Assembly (NCBI GenBank): GCA_020633125.1
Contig: JACKEH010000037.1
Location: 1-45,129, forward strand
Reading direction: 5' to 3'
DNA: 45,129 nucleotides
Source: Sandaracinus sp.
GTDB taxonomy: Bacteria; Myxococcota_A; Polyangia; Polyangiales; Houyiibacteriaceae
Below are positions 26,769 to 33,712 of the stretch, in pieces. The translations under genes and the position numbers were made by a program. Position 1 is the stretch's first letter. Every line of letters begins with the position of its first letter. The notes beneath the pieces are model-generated. The model was not told where the DNA came from. It worked only from the letters and a program-made list of their open reading frames with translations, and searched no databases.

Positions 26769-28595
26769 ATGAAGATCCTCGGGATCTCCGCGTTTTATCA
26801 CGACAGCGCCGCGTGTTTGGTCGACTCGGGGGAGATCGTCGCCGCTGCGCAAGAAGAGCGGTTCACGCGGAAGAAGCACGACGAGGCGTTCCCGGCGCAG
26901 GCCGTCTCGTATTGCCTCGGAGAGGCCGGCATCGCGGCGAAGGACCTCGACCTCGTCGTGTTCTACGACAAGCCCTGGCTCAAGTTCGACCGCTTGCTCG
27001 AGACGTGGCTGGGTTACGTCCCGCGGAGCTTTCGGCAGTTCACGCGTGGGTTGCCGCTGTGGCTCGGCCAGAAGCTTCACGTGCCGCGCGAGCTCGACCG
27101 CGGGCTCGGTGGGGCGTACCGCGGCCGGTACGCGTTCACGTCGCATCACGAGTCGCACGCGGCCAGCGCGTTCTTTCCTTCGCCCTTCGAGGAAGCCGCG
27201 ATTCTGACGCTCGACGGCGTCGGGGAGTGGGCCACCGGGAGCTTGGGGATCGGACGGGGGAACGCGATCGAGCTCCTGCAGGAGCTTCGTTTTCCGCACT
27301 CGCTCGGGCTTCTCTATTCGGCCTTCACCTACTTCACGGGCTTCAAGGTCAACAGCGGCGAGTACAAGCTCATGGGCCTGGCGCCCTACGGCGAGCCGCG
27401 CTTCGCCGACGTGATCCTTCGCGAGCTCGTGGATCTGCGCGACGACGGATCCTTTCGGCTCGACATGCGCTACTTCGCGTACGCGCACGGCGAGGTGATG
27501 ACCTCGCCCGCGATGGACGTGCTCTTCGAGGGGCCGCCGCGAAAGGCCGAGGCGCCCCTGACGTCGCGCGAGATGGATCTGGCGGCTTCGATTCAGGCCG
27601 TGACCGAAGAGATCGTGCTGCGCATCGCGCGCCATGCGCACGCGCGGACGGGCCAGAAGAACCTCGTGATGGCGGGTGGCGTCGCGCTCAACTGCGTGGC
27701 CAACGGGCGCCTGTTGCGGGAGGGGCCCTTCGAGCGGATCTGGATTCAGCCCGCGGCCGGCGATGCCGGTGGCGCGCTCGGGGCCGCGCTCTTCGCGTGG
27801 CATCAGCTCGTGGGTGAGCCACGCACGCCGCGCTCGGGGGATGCGCAGAAGGGCTCGTTGCTCGGGCCGGCGTATTCGAACGACGAGGTCGGCGCGTTCT
27901 TGGATTCGGTCGGGGCGGTGTACGAGCGCTTCGACGACGAGGCGTCACTTTGCGAGCAGGTGGCGGAGCTCTTGGCGGACGAGAAGGTCGTCGGGCACGC
28001 CGCGGGGCGGATGGAGTTCGGTCCGCGGGCGCTCGGCGCGCGTTCGATTCTCGGGGATCCGCGGTCGGCGCAGATGCAGAGCGTCATGAACCTCAAGATC
28101 AAGTTCCGGGAGTCGTTTCGCCCGTTCGCGCCGGCGGTGTTGCGCGAGCACGTGCACGAGTACTTCGACATGCGGCCGAACGAAGACAGCCCGTACATGC
28201 TGCTCGTGGCGCCGGTTCGGGAAGACAAGCGGGTGGCGTGTGAGGGGGGCGTGCGGGGCTTGGAGCGCCTTCAGCAGGTGCGCTCGGTGGTGCCCGCGAT
28301 CACGCACGTCGACGGTTCGGCGCGCGTGCAGACCGTGGACGAGTCGCGGCATCCACGCTTCGCCGCGATCTTGCGCGCGTTCGAGCGAAAGACCGGCATG
28401 CCGATGTTGATCAACACCAGCTTCAACGTTCGCGGGGAGCCCATCGTGTGCACGCCGGCGGATGCGTGGCGGTGTTTCTTGGCGACCGGCATGGACGCGC
28501 TCGTGATCGAATCGTTCGTGATGGTTCGCGAGGCGCAGCCGCAAGCCGAGCGTTTCGACCGTGAGGCGCACCTGAGCCAGTTCGCGCTCGATTGA
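26769..28595 (+). CDS. Carbamoyltransferase, NodU/CmcH/TobZ family
   Basis: A 608-aa O-carbamoyltransferase. The N-terminal Kae1-like domain starts MKILGISAFYHDSAACL and carries the metal-binding H126-x3-H130 in HHESHAASAFF, then ILTLDGVGEW and GGVALNCVANGRL. The C-terminal YrdC-like domain has GRMEFGPRALGARSIL (about 415-430) and ends MPMLINTSFNVRGEPIV. The family makes carbamoyl adenylate from carbamoyl phosphate and ATP and transfers the carbamoyl group to a hydroxyl of a natural product or sugar. The next two genes encode small membrane proteins often found with such enzymes, so this is a cassette. The acceptor is unknown. Confidence 0.95.
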   Translation: MKILGISAFYHDSAACLVDSGEIVAAAQEERFTRKKHDEAFPAQAVSYCLGEAGIAAKDLDLVVFYDKPWLKFDRLLETWLGYVPRSFRQFTRGLPLWLGQKLHVPRELDRGLGGAYRGRYAFTSHHESHAASAFFPSPFEEAAILTLDGVGEWATGSLGIGRGNAIELLQELRFPHSLGLLYSAFTYFTGFKVNSGEYKLMGLAPYGEPRFADVILRELVDLRDDGSFRLDMRYFAYAHGEVMTSPAMDVLFEGPPRKAEAPLTSREMDLAASIQAVTEEIVLRIARHAHARTGQKNLVMAGGVALNCVANGRLLREGPFERIWIQPAAGDAGGALGAALFAWHQLVGEPRTPRSGDAQKGSLLGPAYSNDEVGAFLDSVGAVYERFDDEASLCEQVAELLADEKVVGHAAGRMEFGPRALGARSILGDPRSAQMQSVMNLKIKFRESFRPFAPAVLREHVHEYFDMRPNEDSPYMLLVAPVREDKRVACEGGVRGLERLQQVRSVVPAITHVDGSARVQTVDESRHPRFAAILRAFERKTGMPMLINTSFNVRGEPIVCTPADAWRCFLATGMDALVIESFVMVREAQPQAERFDREAHLSQFALD

Positions 28596-28602
28596 GGTGG
28601 GG

Positions 28603-29028
28603 ATGGCGCTCGTACGACTCGACCTACGGCCTGCGGAACGTGTGCTGCGTCAGTTCGGCTGCGTGGTGGCGTTGGTCGGTGCGGGGCTCGTCGGGCTGGC
28701 GGGGATCGGATACGGCCCGCTCGAAGGCGCGGCGACGTGGATCTCGTGGGCCGTGGGCGGTGCGGCGCTCGCTTTCGGGCTGCTCGCGCTCGTGGCGCCA
28801 CGGGTCTTGCGGTGGCCTTTCGTCGTGGCGTCGGTGATCACGTATCCGCTCGGCTTCGTGCTGTCTTGGGTCGTGTTGGTCGTGCTCTACTTCGGGCTCT
28901 TCGTGCCGACCGGGCTTCTCTTCCGCGCCGTGGGGCGCGATGCTCTGCGGCGGAAGCGCGAGCCCGGCACGTATTGGAGCGAGGCGCCGGCGAAGCGGCC
29001 CAAGTCGGACTACTTCAAGCAGTACTGA
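28603..29028 (+). CDS. SxtJ-like membrane protein
   Basis: A 141-aa protein with two or three membrane spans: two closely spaced ones between about 18 and 70, and a strong one at about 75-105. A positively charged C-terminus ends SDYFKQY. The ATG at 28603 is preferred because AGGTGG lies just upstream; an in-frame GTG at 28597 is also possible. Position and size directly after a NodU-type carbamoyltransferase match the SxtJ family membrane proteins. The exact role is unknown; it may anchor the enzyme (inference). Confidence 0.85.
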   Translation: MALVRLDLRPAERVLRQFGCVVALVGAGLVGLAGIGYGPLEGAATWISWAVGGAALAFGLLALVAPRVLRWPFVVASVITYPLGFVLSWVVLVVLYFGLFVPTGLLFRAVGRDALRRKREPGTYWSEAPAKRPKSDYFKQY

Positions 29029-29031
29029 GCG

Positions 29032-29220
29032 ATGGCGGACGACGACTTCCGAGAGCAGATCGGCGACAAGCGCTCGGGCGCGTTGCGAGATTTGATCGGG
29101 TACCTCGGTCATCACCGCAAGTGGTGGCTCGGCCCCATCGTCATCGCGATCGTGTTGCTCGGCGTCCTGGTGTTCTTGGGAAGCACTGGCGCGGCGCCCT
29201 TCATCTACACGCTCTTCTGA
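29032..29220 (+). CDS. DUF5989 single-span membrane protein
   Basis: A 62-aa protein starting 3 bp after the SxtJ-like stop. A charged cytoplasmic-type N-terminus (FREQIGDKRSGALRDLIGYL) is followed by HRKWWLGPIVIAIVLLGVLV, one membrane helix, and FIYTLF at the end. This is the usual DUF5989 layout, a family that recurs beside carbamoyltransferase and SxtJ-like genes. Confidence 0.88.
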   Translation: MADDDFREQIGDKRSGALRDLIGYLGHHRKWWLGPIVIAIVLLGVLVFLGSTGAAPFIYTLF

Positions 29221-29247
29221 GGCACGGCGGTTGCTCTGACGCCGGGC

Positions 29248-29556
29248 ATGAAGACTGGTGTTTCGATTCTCCTCGCGGTCGGGCTCGTTTCGATCGTTTC
29301 CGTGGACACCTCGGCGGTGGCGTCGGCGCAGGCGCGACAGAGTGTCGGAGGGCGGTCGGCCGAGCTCGTGTGCCTCGACGTGTTGGACGTCGAGGCGACG
29401 GTGCCGATCGCGCGGGCCGTGGTGCGGCGTGAGGCGGAGGTGATTGCCGATCGGGCGAGCAACTGCTTCGTGGTCGTGGACGGTGGAGATTTGACCACGG
29501 CGAGGGAGACGTTCCGGCGCTTGGAAGAGCGAGCGCGGGCGCGGCGGGCTCCCTGA
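29248..29556 (+). CDS. Small secreted protein of unknown function
   Basis: A 102-aa protein with an N-terminal signal peptide (MKTGVSILLAVGLVSIVSVD, probable cleavage near ASAQA). The mature part has two Cys (about residues 42 and 73) that could form one disulphide. It is last in the carbamoyltransferase cluster, 27 bp after the DUF5989 gene. No family recognised. Confidence 0.7.
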   Translation: MKTGVSILLAVGLVSIVSVDTSAVASAQARQSVGGRSAELVCLDVLDVEATVPIARAVVRREAEVIADRASNCFVVVDGGDLTTARETFRRLEERARARRAP

Positions 29557-29699
29557 GCGCCGCCAGTTTCGCCGCCACGTCGCCGCCACCGCCAGGGTCG
29601 TGCGATGCGTGCGCGAAGGGAGGTTTCGAGTTCTTCGGAGGAAACCGAGGGTTCGGGCTCGAGCATCCGGTCGGCACGCGTTTTGGAACGCGGTGGCCG

Positions 29700-30707
29700 A
29701 TGCCTCAGTCTCAGACGAAGCCGGAGTTCCTCTCGCGTCCAGGTCGTGCGTCGCGTGCGCAGCAGGTGTTGCCGGGGCAGCTCGTGTTCGCGACGCGGCG
29801 GGTGTTGGGGCGACGCTTTCTGCTGCGGCCGGATCGAGAGCTGGTGTGGCTCGTGAAGTACTTGCTCGCGGTGTGCGCGAAGCGGCACGGCATCGAGCTT
29901 CACGAGGTGGCGTTGATGAGCTCGCATCTGCACATGCTCTTCACGGATTGGCTGGGGCGGCGGGGCCTGTTCTTCAACGACTTTCACGCGATGCTCGCGC
30001 GGTGTGTGCAGCGGCTGCGGGGTTGGAAGCTGCCGGTGTTCGACAAGCGGCAGACGAACCAGCCGGTGGTGGTGACGGTTCAGGGGGCGGTGGAGGCGGC
30101 GGCGTACATCCAAGCGAACGCGGTGATGGCGGGGCTCGTGGCGGCGCCTTCGGAGTGGCCGGGGAACCTGACGGATTTGCAGGAGACGGGGTGGGGCAAG
30201 CGCGAGCGCATCCCGCGTCCGGAGCTGCTGCATCGCGAGGACGGCGCGGTCGTGCGGATGTTCCACCCGAAGAGCGAGCGTTGGCCGAAGGACATCGAGC
30301 TCGAGCTGGCGCCACTGGCGGCGCGCGTCGGCATGGCACCCGAGGCGTGCGTCGAGGCGGTGAAGACGGAGCGCGACGCGCTCGTGGCGGAGGCGCACGC
30401 GGAGGTGGCGAAGCGCGGCGGGCGTTTCCTCGGGCGCTTTCGGGCGATGCGACGCAGCACACGCGCGTGGGCGACCTCGAAGGAAGAGCGCAACGCGGTG
30501 GTGCCGCGGGTGAAGGCCGGGCGGGGGCAAGGCGAGGCGCGGCGGAGCGCGTTGGCGGACGACGCATCGTTCCGATGGGAGATGGCCGAGTGCCGGCTGC
30601 GCATGCTGCGGGGTGAGAAGGACGTCGTGTTTCCCGCGGGGTGTTTCTTGTGGGCACGGCGTTTCGGGTTTGCGACGCACGCGGGGGTCGCGCCGCCGCT
30701 GACGTGA
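29700..30707 (+). CDS. REP-associated tyrosine transposase-like protein (Y1/IS200 type)
   Basis: A 335-aa HUH-type single-strand nuclease. The metal-binding motif is HLH at 76-78 in MSSHLHMLF, and the likely nucleophile is Tyr136 in VEAAAYIQANAV. WLVKYLLAVCAKRHGIELHEVALM precedes the HUH motif, as in RAYT/TnpA-REP proteins. The C-terminal 170 residues are a long basic extension of unknown role. No flanking terminal repeats or target duplications are obvious, so it is probably a domesticated, chromosomal type that acts on REP-like hairpins. A GC-rich perfect hairpin lies just after its stop. Confidence 0.88.
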   Translation: MPQSQTKPEFLSRPGRASRAQQVLPGQLVFATRRVLGRRFLLRPDRELVWLVKYLLAVCAKRHGIELHEVALMSSHLHMLFTDWLGRRGLFFNDFHAMLARCVQRLRGWKLPVFDKRQTNQPVVVTVQGAVEAAAYIQANAVMAGLVAAPSEWPGNLTDLQETGWGKRERIPRPELLHREDGAVVRMFHPKSERWPKDIELELAPLAARVGMAPEACVEAVKTERDALVAEAHAEVAKRGGRFLGRFRAMRRSTRAWATSKEERNAVVPRVKAGRGQGEARRSALADDASFRWEMAECRLRMLRGEKDVVFPAGCFLWARRFGFATHAGVAPPLT

Positions 30708-31189
30708 GCCTGGCGGCCGAGCCGCCACGGGTCACGAGGGACGCCAACGTCGCGCGCGAGCGCGGCGTGAGGCGGAGGTGCGTCTCACGGACGGGGTTTC
30801 GGGGACTCGCAAGCGTCCGGCGTGGCTGCGCGTGCGGTTGCCGCGTGCCGGCGGGGCTTCGCGCGTGAGTTGCGTCGTGTGACGTGGGCACCCACGCACC
30901 GCGAGCGGTCCACGACCGCGCGGACGCTACGCGTCCACCATCTTCCCGACGTTGCGGCAGGAAGATGGTGGGCGACTCGAGGCCGGTCGTATTGGCCCTC
31001 AGAACAAAGGCGGCTGGCAGTAGCTCTCCACGACCACCTCGTTGATCGTCGCCGCCAAACTCAACCGCCCCGCCTGCACCGCCGCCACCGAAGGAATTGG
31101 CTCCGCCCCTTGATAAGGCGCGCGTCCACCATCTTCCCGACGTTGCGGCAGGAAGATGGTGGGCGACTCGAGGCCGGTCGTATTGGCCC
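30708..31189. other. Intergenic region with hairpins and duplicated gene end
   Basis: No independent gene is supported. It contains a 7-bp perfect hairpin TGGCGGC-cga-GCCGCCA (30711-30727) that may terminate the transposase gene, and then a 191-bp duplicate of the 3' end and downstream hairpin of the von Willebrand protein gene (30931-31121). Confidence 0.75.
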
Positions 31190-31336
31190 TCAGAACAAAG
31201 GCGGCTGGCAGTAGCTCTCCACGACCACCTCGTTGATCGTCGCCGCCAAACTCAACCGCCCCGCCTGCACCGCCGCCAAATCGAAGTTCTGCCCGTCCGT
31301 CGCCGAAGGAATTGGCTCCGCCCCTTGATAAGGCGC
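30931..31336. repeat. Tandem duplication of a gene 3' end plus hairpin
   Basis: Copy 1 is 30931-31121 and copy 2 is 31122 to about 31336. The copies appear identical except for a 24-bp (8-codon) deletion in copy 1. Copy 2 holds the last codons of the von Willebrand gene and its downstream hairpin. Each copy carries the inverted repeat ACCATCTTCC/GGAAGATGGT (30937-30969 and 31128-31160), a perfect 10-bp stem with a 13-nt loop. Confidence 0.92.
31128..31160 (-). terminator. Hairpin downstream of the von Willebrand lipoprotein gene
   Basis: A perfect 10-bp stem with a 13-nt loop, 30 bp past the stop at 31190 on the minus strand. No T-run follows, so it may be a Rho-assisted terminator, an mRNA-stabilising hairpin or a REP-like element. 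An identical hairpin is at 30937-30969. Confidence 0.5.
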
Positions 31337-32146
31337 GCTCCACCCCTCCGTGATCTGCGACCACCCGAGCCGCCGCCCCGTACCGCATCGCGAGAATACG
31401 TCCGGAGCCGTGAGCCGCGTAAAGGCGAACACCCGCGCCCTCGCCTCCTGCACCGCCGTCACGGTCTCCGCATACCCACGCCGCGCCGGGTAGTTCCCCT
31501 CCCGAGGAAAGTCGGTGCTGGTCCAATCGCCGTCCCCATCGCGATCGCCGTAGTTGTCCGGCGCAATCAAGAACGTGTCGTCGGTCGCCACGATGATCAC
31601 GCGCGTCGCGCTCTCACGCCATGGGAACTCGGTCGCCGCTGCGTGAATCGCATCCAACGCATTCTCCTCACAAATCGGGTTCTGCGTCGTCGGGCCGCTC
31701 GGACCGTCGCCCGGGTTCCGGTTAGGGCTCGTGTACGTCGACAAGAACTCCCGAAACGCCGCCTGCAACGTCGCCGCCGACGTGTGCACCCGCCCACCTT
31801 CCAGCGACCCGTTGGCGGCGAATGCGTGATTGTCGACGAACCCGAGGAAACCGAAGTGCGGGTCCGGAGCAAGTGCGGTCGCGGCATCCACCACCTGCTG
31901 CACGTCGTCCTCGAGCTCCTCCAACACGAAGTTCATCGAGCTCGAGACGTCGAGCACGAACACGACGTCGACCGCGTCCATGCAGACGCCGCCATCGACC
32001 GGGGGCACGTCCGGGAAGCTCGCGTCGCGCAACGCGGCCCCGGCATCGACGCCCCCGTCACCGCCCACCGGGGGACGCCGACGAGGTTCGTCACCACATG
32101 CGCCAGCGAGAACCACCAGAGCCAAGACCCAACGCCGAAAAGCCAT
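31190..32146 (-). CDS. von Willebrand factor A domain lipoprotein
   Basis: A 318-aa lipoprotein. The ATG at 32146 gives a signal peptide with lipobox LAGAC (Cys17). A Gly/Asp-rich linker precedes the vWA domain, which begins VDVVFVLDVSSSMNFVLEEL. The MIDAS motif DVSSS is at 66-70, a second acidic segment lies near FVDNHAF, and ATRVIIVATDDTF is the central strand. It should bind a divalent metal and a protein ligand on the cell surface; such proteins are common in myxobacterial genomes. The final 35 or so codons are duplicated just downstream. Confidence 0.9.
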   Translation of the reverse strand: MAFRRWVLALVVLAGACGDEPRRRPPVGGDGGVDAGAALRDASFPDVPPVDGGVCMDAVDVVFVLDVSSSMNFVLEELEDDVQQVVDAATALAPDPHFGFLGFVDNHAFAANGSLEGGRVHTSAATLQAAFREFLSTYTSPNRNPGDGPSGPTTQNPICEENALDAIHAAATEFPWRESATRVIIVATDDTFLIAPDNYGDRDGDGDWTSTDFPREGNYPARRGYAETVTAVQEARARVFAFTRLTAPDVFSRCGTGRRLGWSQITEGWSAPYQGAEPIPSATDGQNFDLAAVQAGRLSLAATINEVVVESYCQPPLF

Positions 32147-32232
32147 GGCCGACCCTAACCGGCCCCGCTCGCCATCACGTGTGAGGTCGAGCAACGTGAG
32201 ACCTCCTCACGCGAAAAAAGACGCACGCCCCC

Positions 32233-32258
32233 GAATCCTTTGCCCGCGACGTGGATAG
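32233..32258 (+). promoter_or_regulatory. Candidate ECF-type promoter before the DUF2892/sigma operon
   Basis: GAATCC at 32233-32238 and GGATAG at 32253-32258, 14 bp apart, lie just upstream of the GGAGG ribosome site and ATG at 32283. Autoregulated ECF sigma factors usually have such a promoter. The assignment is by eye and weak. Confidence 0.25.
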
Positions 32259-32282
32259 AGCCCTCGAAAACGGAGGTTCATC

Positions 32283-32495
32283 ATGTCCAAGCTCTTCCCC
32301 ACCAACGAACACCCCGTCGAACGCGGACTGCGCGTGCTCCTCGGCCTCGGCCTCCTCTCGCTGGTCGCCGTGGGCCCGCAGTCCCTCTGGGGCCTCGTGG
32401 GCCTCGTGCCGCTCCTGACCGGCCTCGTCGGCAGCTGCCCGCTGTACACTGCGCTCGGGTTCTCGACGTGCCCGGTGAACACGAAGACCGCCTGA
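32283..32495 (+). CDS. DUF2892 (YgaP-like) inner membrane protein
   Basis: A 70-aa protein with a good GGAGG site upstream of its ATG. The layout PTNEHPVERGLRVLLGLGLL, a short hydrophilic turn, then LWGLVGLVPLLTGLVGSCPLYTALGFSTC is typical of DUF2892: two membrane helices and the closing GSCPLYxxLGxSTC motif. The same module forms the membrane part of the rhodanese protein YgaP. The 3' end overlaps the sigma-factor gene by 28 bp. Confidence 0.92.
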   Translation: MSKLFPTNEHPVERGLRVLLGLGLLSLVAVGPQSLWGLVGLVPLLTGLVGSCPLYTALGFSTCPVNTKTA

Positions 32496-33274
32496 TCGCC
32501 CGCATCGCTGCTGGCGAGACCGAAGCCCTCGCGACGCTCTTCACGCGCCACGCACGCGCGATCCGATCGGTCGCGCGGGCCTTCGCCCCTGACGACGCTG
32601 CGGTCGAAGACCTGGTTCAAGAAACCTTTCTCTCCGTCCTCCGCTCCGCCCACACCTACCGACCGGGCGGGTCCGCACGGGCATGGCTCTATGCCATCAC
32701 CCGCAACGCCGGACGGCGCTCCCACCGTCGCGATCGCGAGCTCGCCGAGCCCCCGCTCCTCGAGCTCGGCGTCGCCGCCGGTTGGGGCGCCCCCGACGAT
32801 CCCCTCGACCGCCTCGCCGACACCGACGTGCTCGCACGTGGCATCGCCTCGCTCCCCCCGGAAGACCGCGAGGTCCTCGTCCTCCGCGACGTCGAAGGGC
32901 TCTCCGGCGAAGAAGCCGCCGCCGCCCTCGCGCTCACCCTCCCCGCGACCAAGAGCCGTTTGCACCGCGCACGCCTACGCCTGATGGCCGCCGTGCGCTC
33001 CGAAGAAGGAGGCGTCGTGGCCCACGAACGAGAGGTCGGAGGGCTCACCTGCGGAGCCGTCCTCACCCGCCTCGGCGATTACATCGACGGCGATCTCCCC
33101 GCCCCCGACGTCGAACGCGTCGACGCCCACCTGCGTGGCTGCACCGTCTGCGAACGCTTCGGCGGACGCTACGCCCGCGTGGTCCACGCGGCGCGTGAAC
33201 GGCTGGGGGCCGATCACGCCATCGACGACGCCACGTTCGAGCGCGTACGCGCCGCGCTCGAAGCCGCCAAATGA
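32468..33274 (+). CDS. ECF-type RNA polymerase sigma factor fused to zinc-finger anti-sigma-like domain
   Basis: A 268-aa protein beginning at GTG 32468 inside the end of the DUF2892 gene. Sigma region 2 is at about 22-90 (DDAAVEDLVQETFLSVLRSA, RAWLYAITRNAGRRSHR) and region 4 at about 126-175 (LPPEDREVLVLRDVEGLSGEEAA, KSRLHRARLRL). After a short linker, residues 190-250 form a putative zinc-finger domain of the anti-sigma zf-HC2 type: C195, then H221-x3-C225-x2-C228 in DAHLRGCTVC. Normally the anti-sigma is a separate membrane protein; here it is one polypeptide with no membrane helix. It may sense thiol oxidation or metal loss directly (inference from the Cys/His set). Confidence 0.92.
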   Translation: MPGEHEDRLIARIAAGETEALATLFTRHARAIRSVARAFAPDDAAVEDLVQETFLSVLRSAHTYRPGGSARAWLYAITRNAGRRSHRRDRELAEPPLLELGVAAGWGAPDDPLDRLADTDVLARGIASLPPEDREVLVLRDVEGLSGEEAAAALALTLPATKSRLHRARLRLMAAVRSEEGGVVAHEREVGGLTCGAVLTRLGDYIDGDLPAPDVERVDAHLRGCTVCERFGGRYARVVHAARERLGADHAIDDATFERVRAALEAAK

Positions 33275-33300
33275 AGACGAAGACGCGCAACGGAGATCCC

Positions 33301-33687
33301 ATGGCTCGAATCGGCGCCCTCACCCTCCTCCTCGCCCTCGGTTGTGCCTCGGAGCCCACCGAAGCGCCCACGTCCACGACGAGTGGAAGCGAAGAGCTCC
33401 CCGCCGCACCGACCCTCACCGGCCCCGAAGCCCGCGCGCTCGTCGCGGACGGCGCCTTCCTGCTCGACGTGACGCGCGCCGACCGCGCCGCGGAATCGTT
33501 CGTCGAAGGCCGCACGAACATCCCTTTTCCGGAGCTGCGTGACCGCCTCGCCGAAGTACCACGCGACCGCATCGTCGTCGTCTACTGCCTCAACGGTCGT
33601 GGAAGCCCGCGCGCGGGCGCGCTGCTGCAAGCGGAGGGCTACGACGTGCGCGTGCTCGGCGCGCGCGCCAACTGGGACGCCGAGTAG
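33301..33687 (+). CDS. Rhodanese-domain lipoprotein
   Basis: A 128-aa lipoprotein. ATG 33301 is chosen because GGAG lies 6 nt upstream and it opens directly on a signal peptide with lipobox LALGC (Cys15). An in-frame ATG at 33271 overlaps the sigma stop (ATGA) and is an alternative. The rhodanese domain (about 40-128) has FLLDVTRADRAAESFVEGRTNIPF and active-site loop C96 in VVYCLNGRGSPRAG, so sulphur transfer or thiol chemistry outside the inner membrane is likely. With the DUF2892 protein it makes up the two halves of a YgaP-like protein. Confidence 0.9.
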   Translation: MARIGALTLLLALGCASEPTEAPTSTTSGSEELPAAPTLTGPEARALVADGAFLLDVTRADRAAESFVEGRTNIPFPELRDRLAEVPRDRIVVVYCLNGRGSPRAGALLQAEGYDVRVLGARANWDAE

Positions 33688-33712
33688 CAAGACCGACCGC
33701 GCGTCACGAGGC

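Noticed and set aside
29560..30930. A complete insertion sequence around the transposase
   Set aside because: No terminal repeats, target duplication or second gene found; it fits a domesticated REP-type transposase better.
30999..31526. A 175-codon minus-strand frame over the duplicated region
   Set aside because: Its first two thirds are antisense-like nonsense in the wrong frame of the vWA gene; only the end matches the duplicated gene tail.
32183..32211. Overlapping hairpins (GAGGTC/GACCTC and CGTGAG/CTCACG) as an attenuator upstream of the vWA gene
   Set aside because: Stems are only 6 bp, with no T-run or leader peptide; not enough to call a regulatory element.
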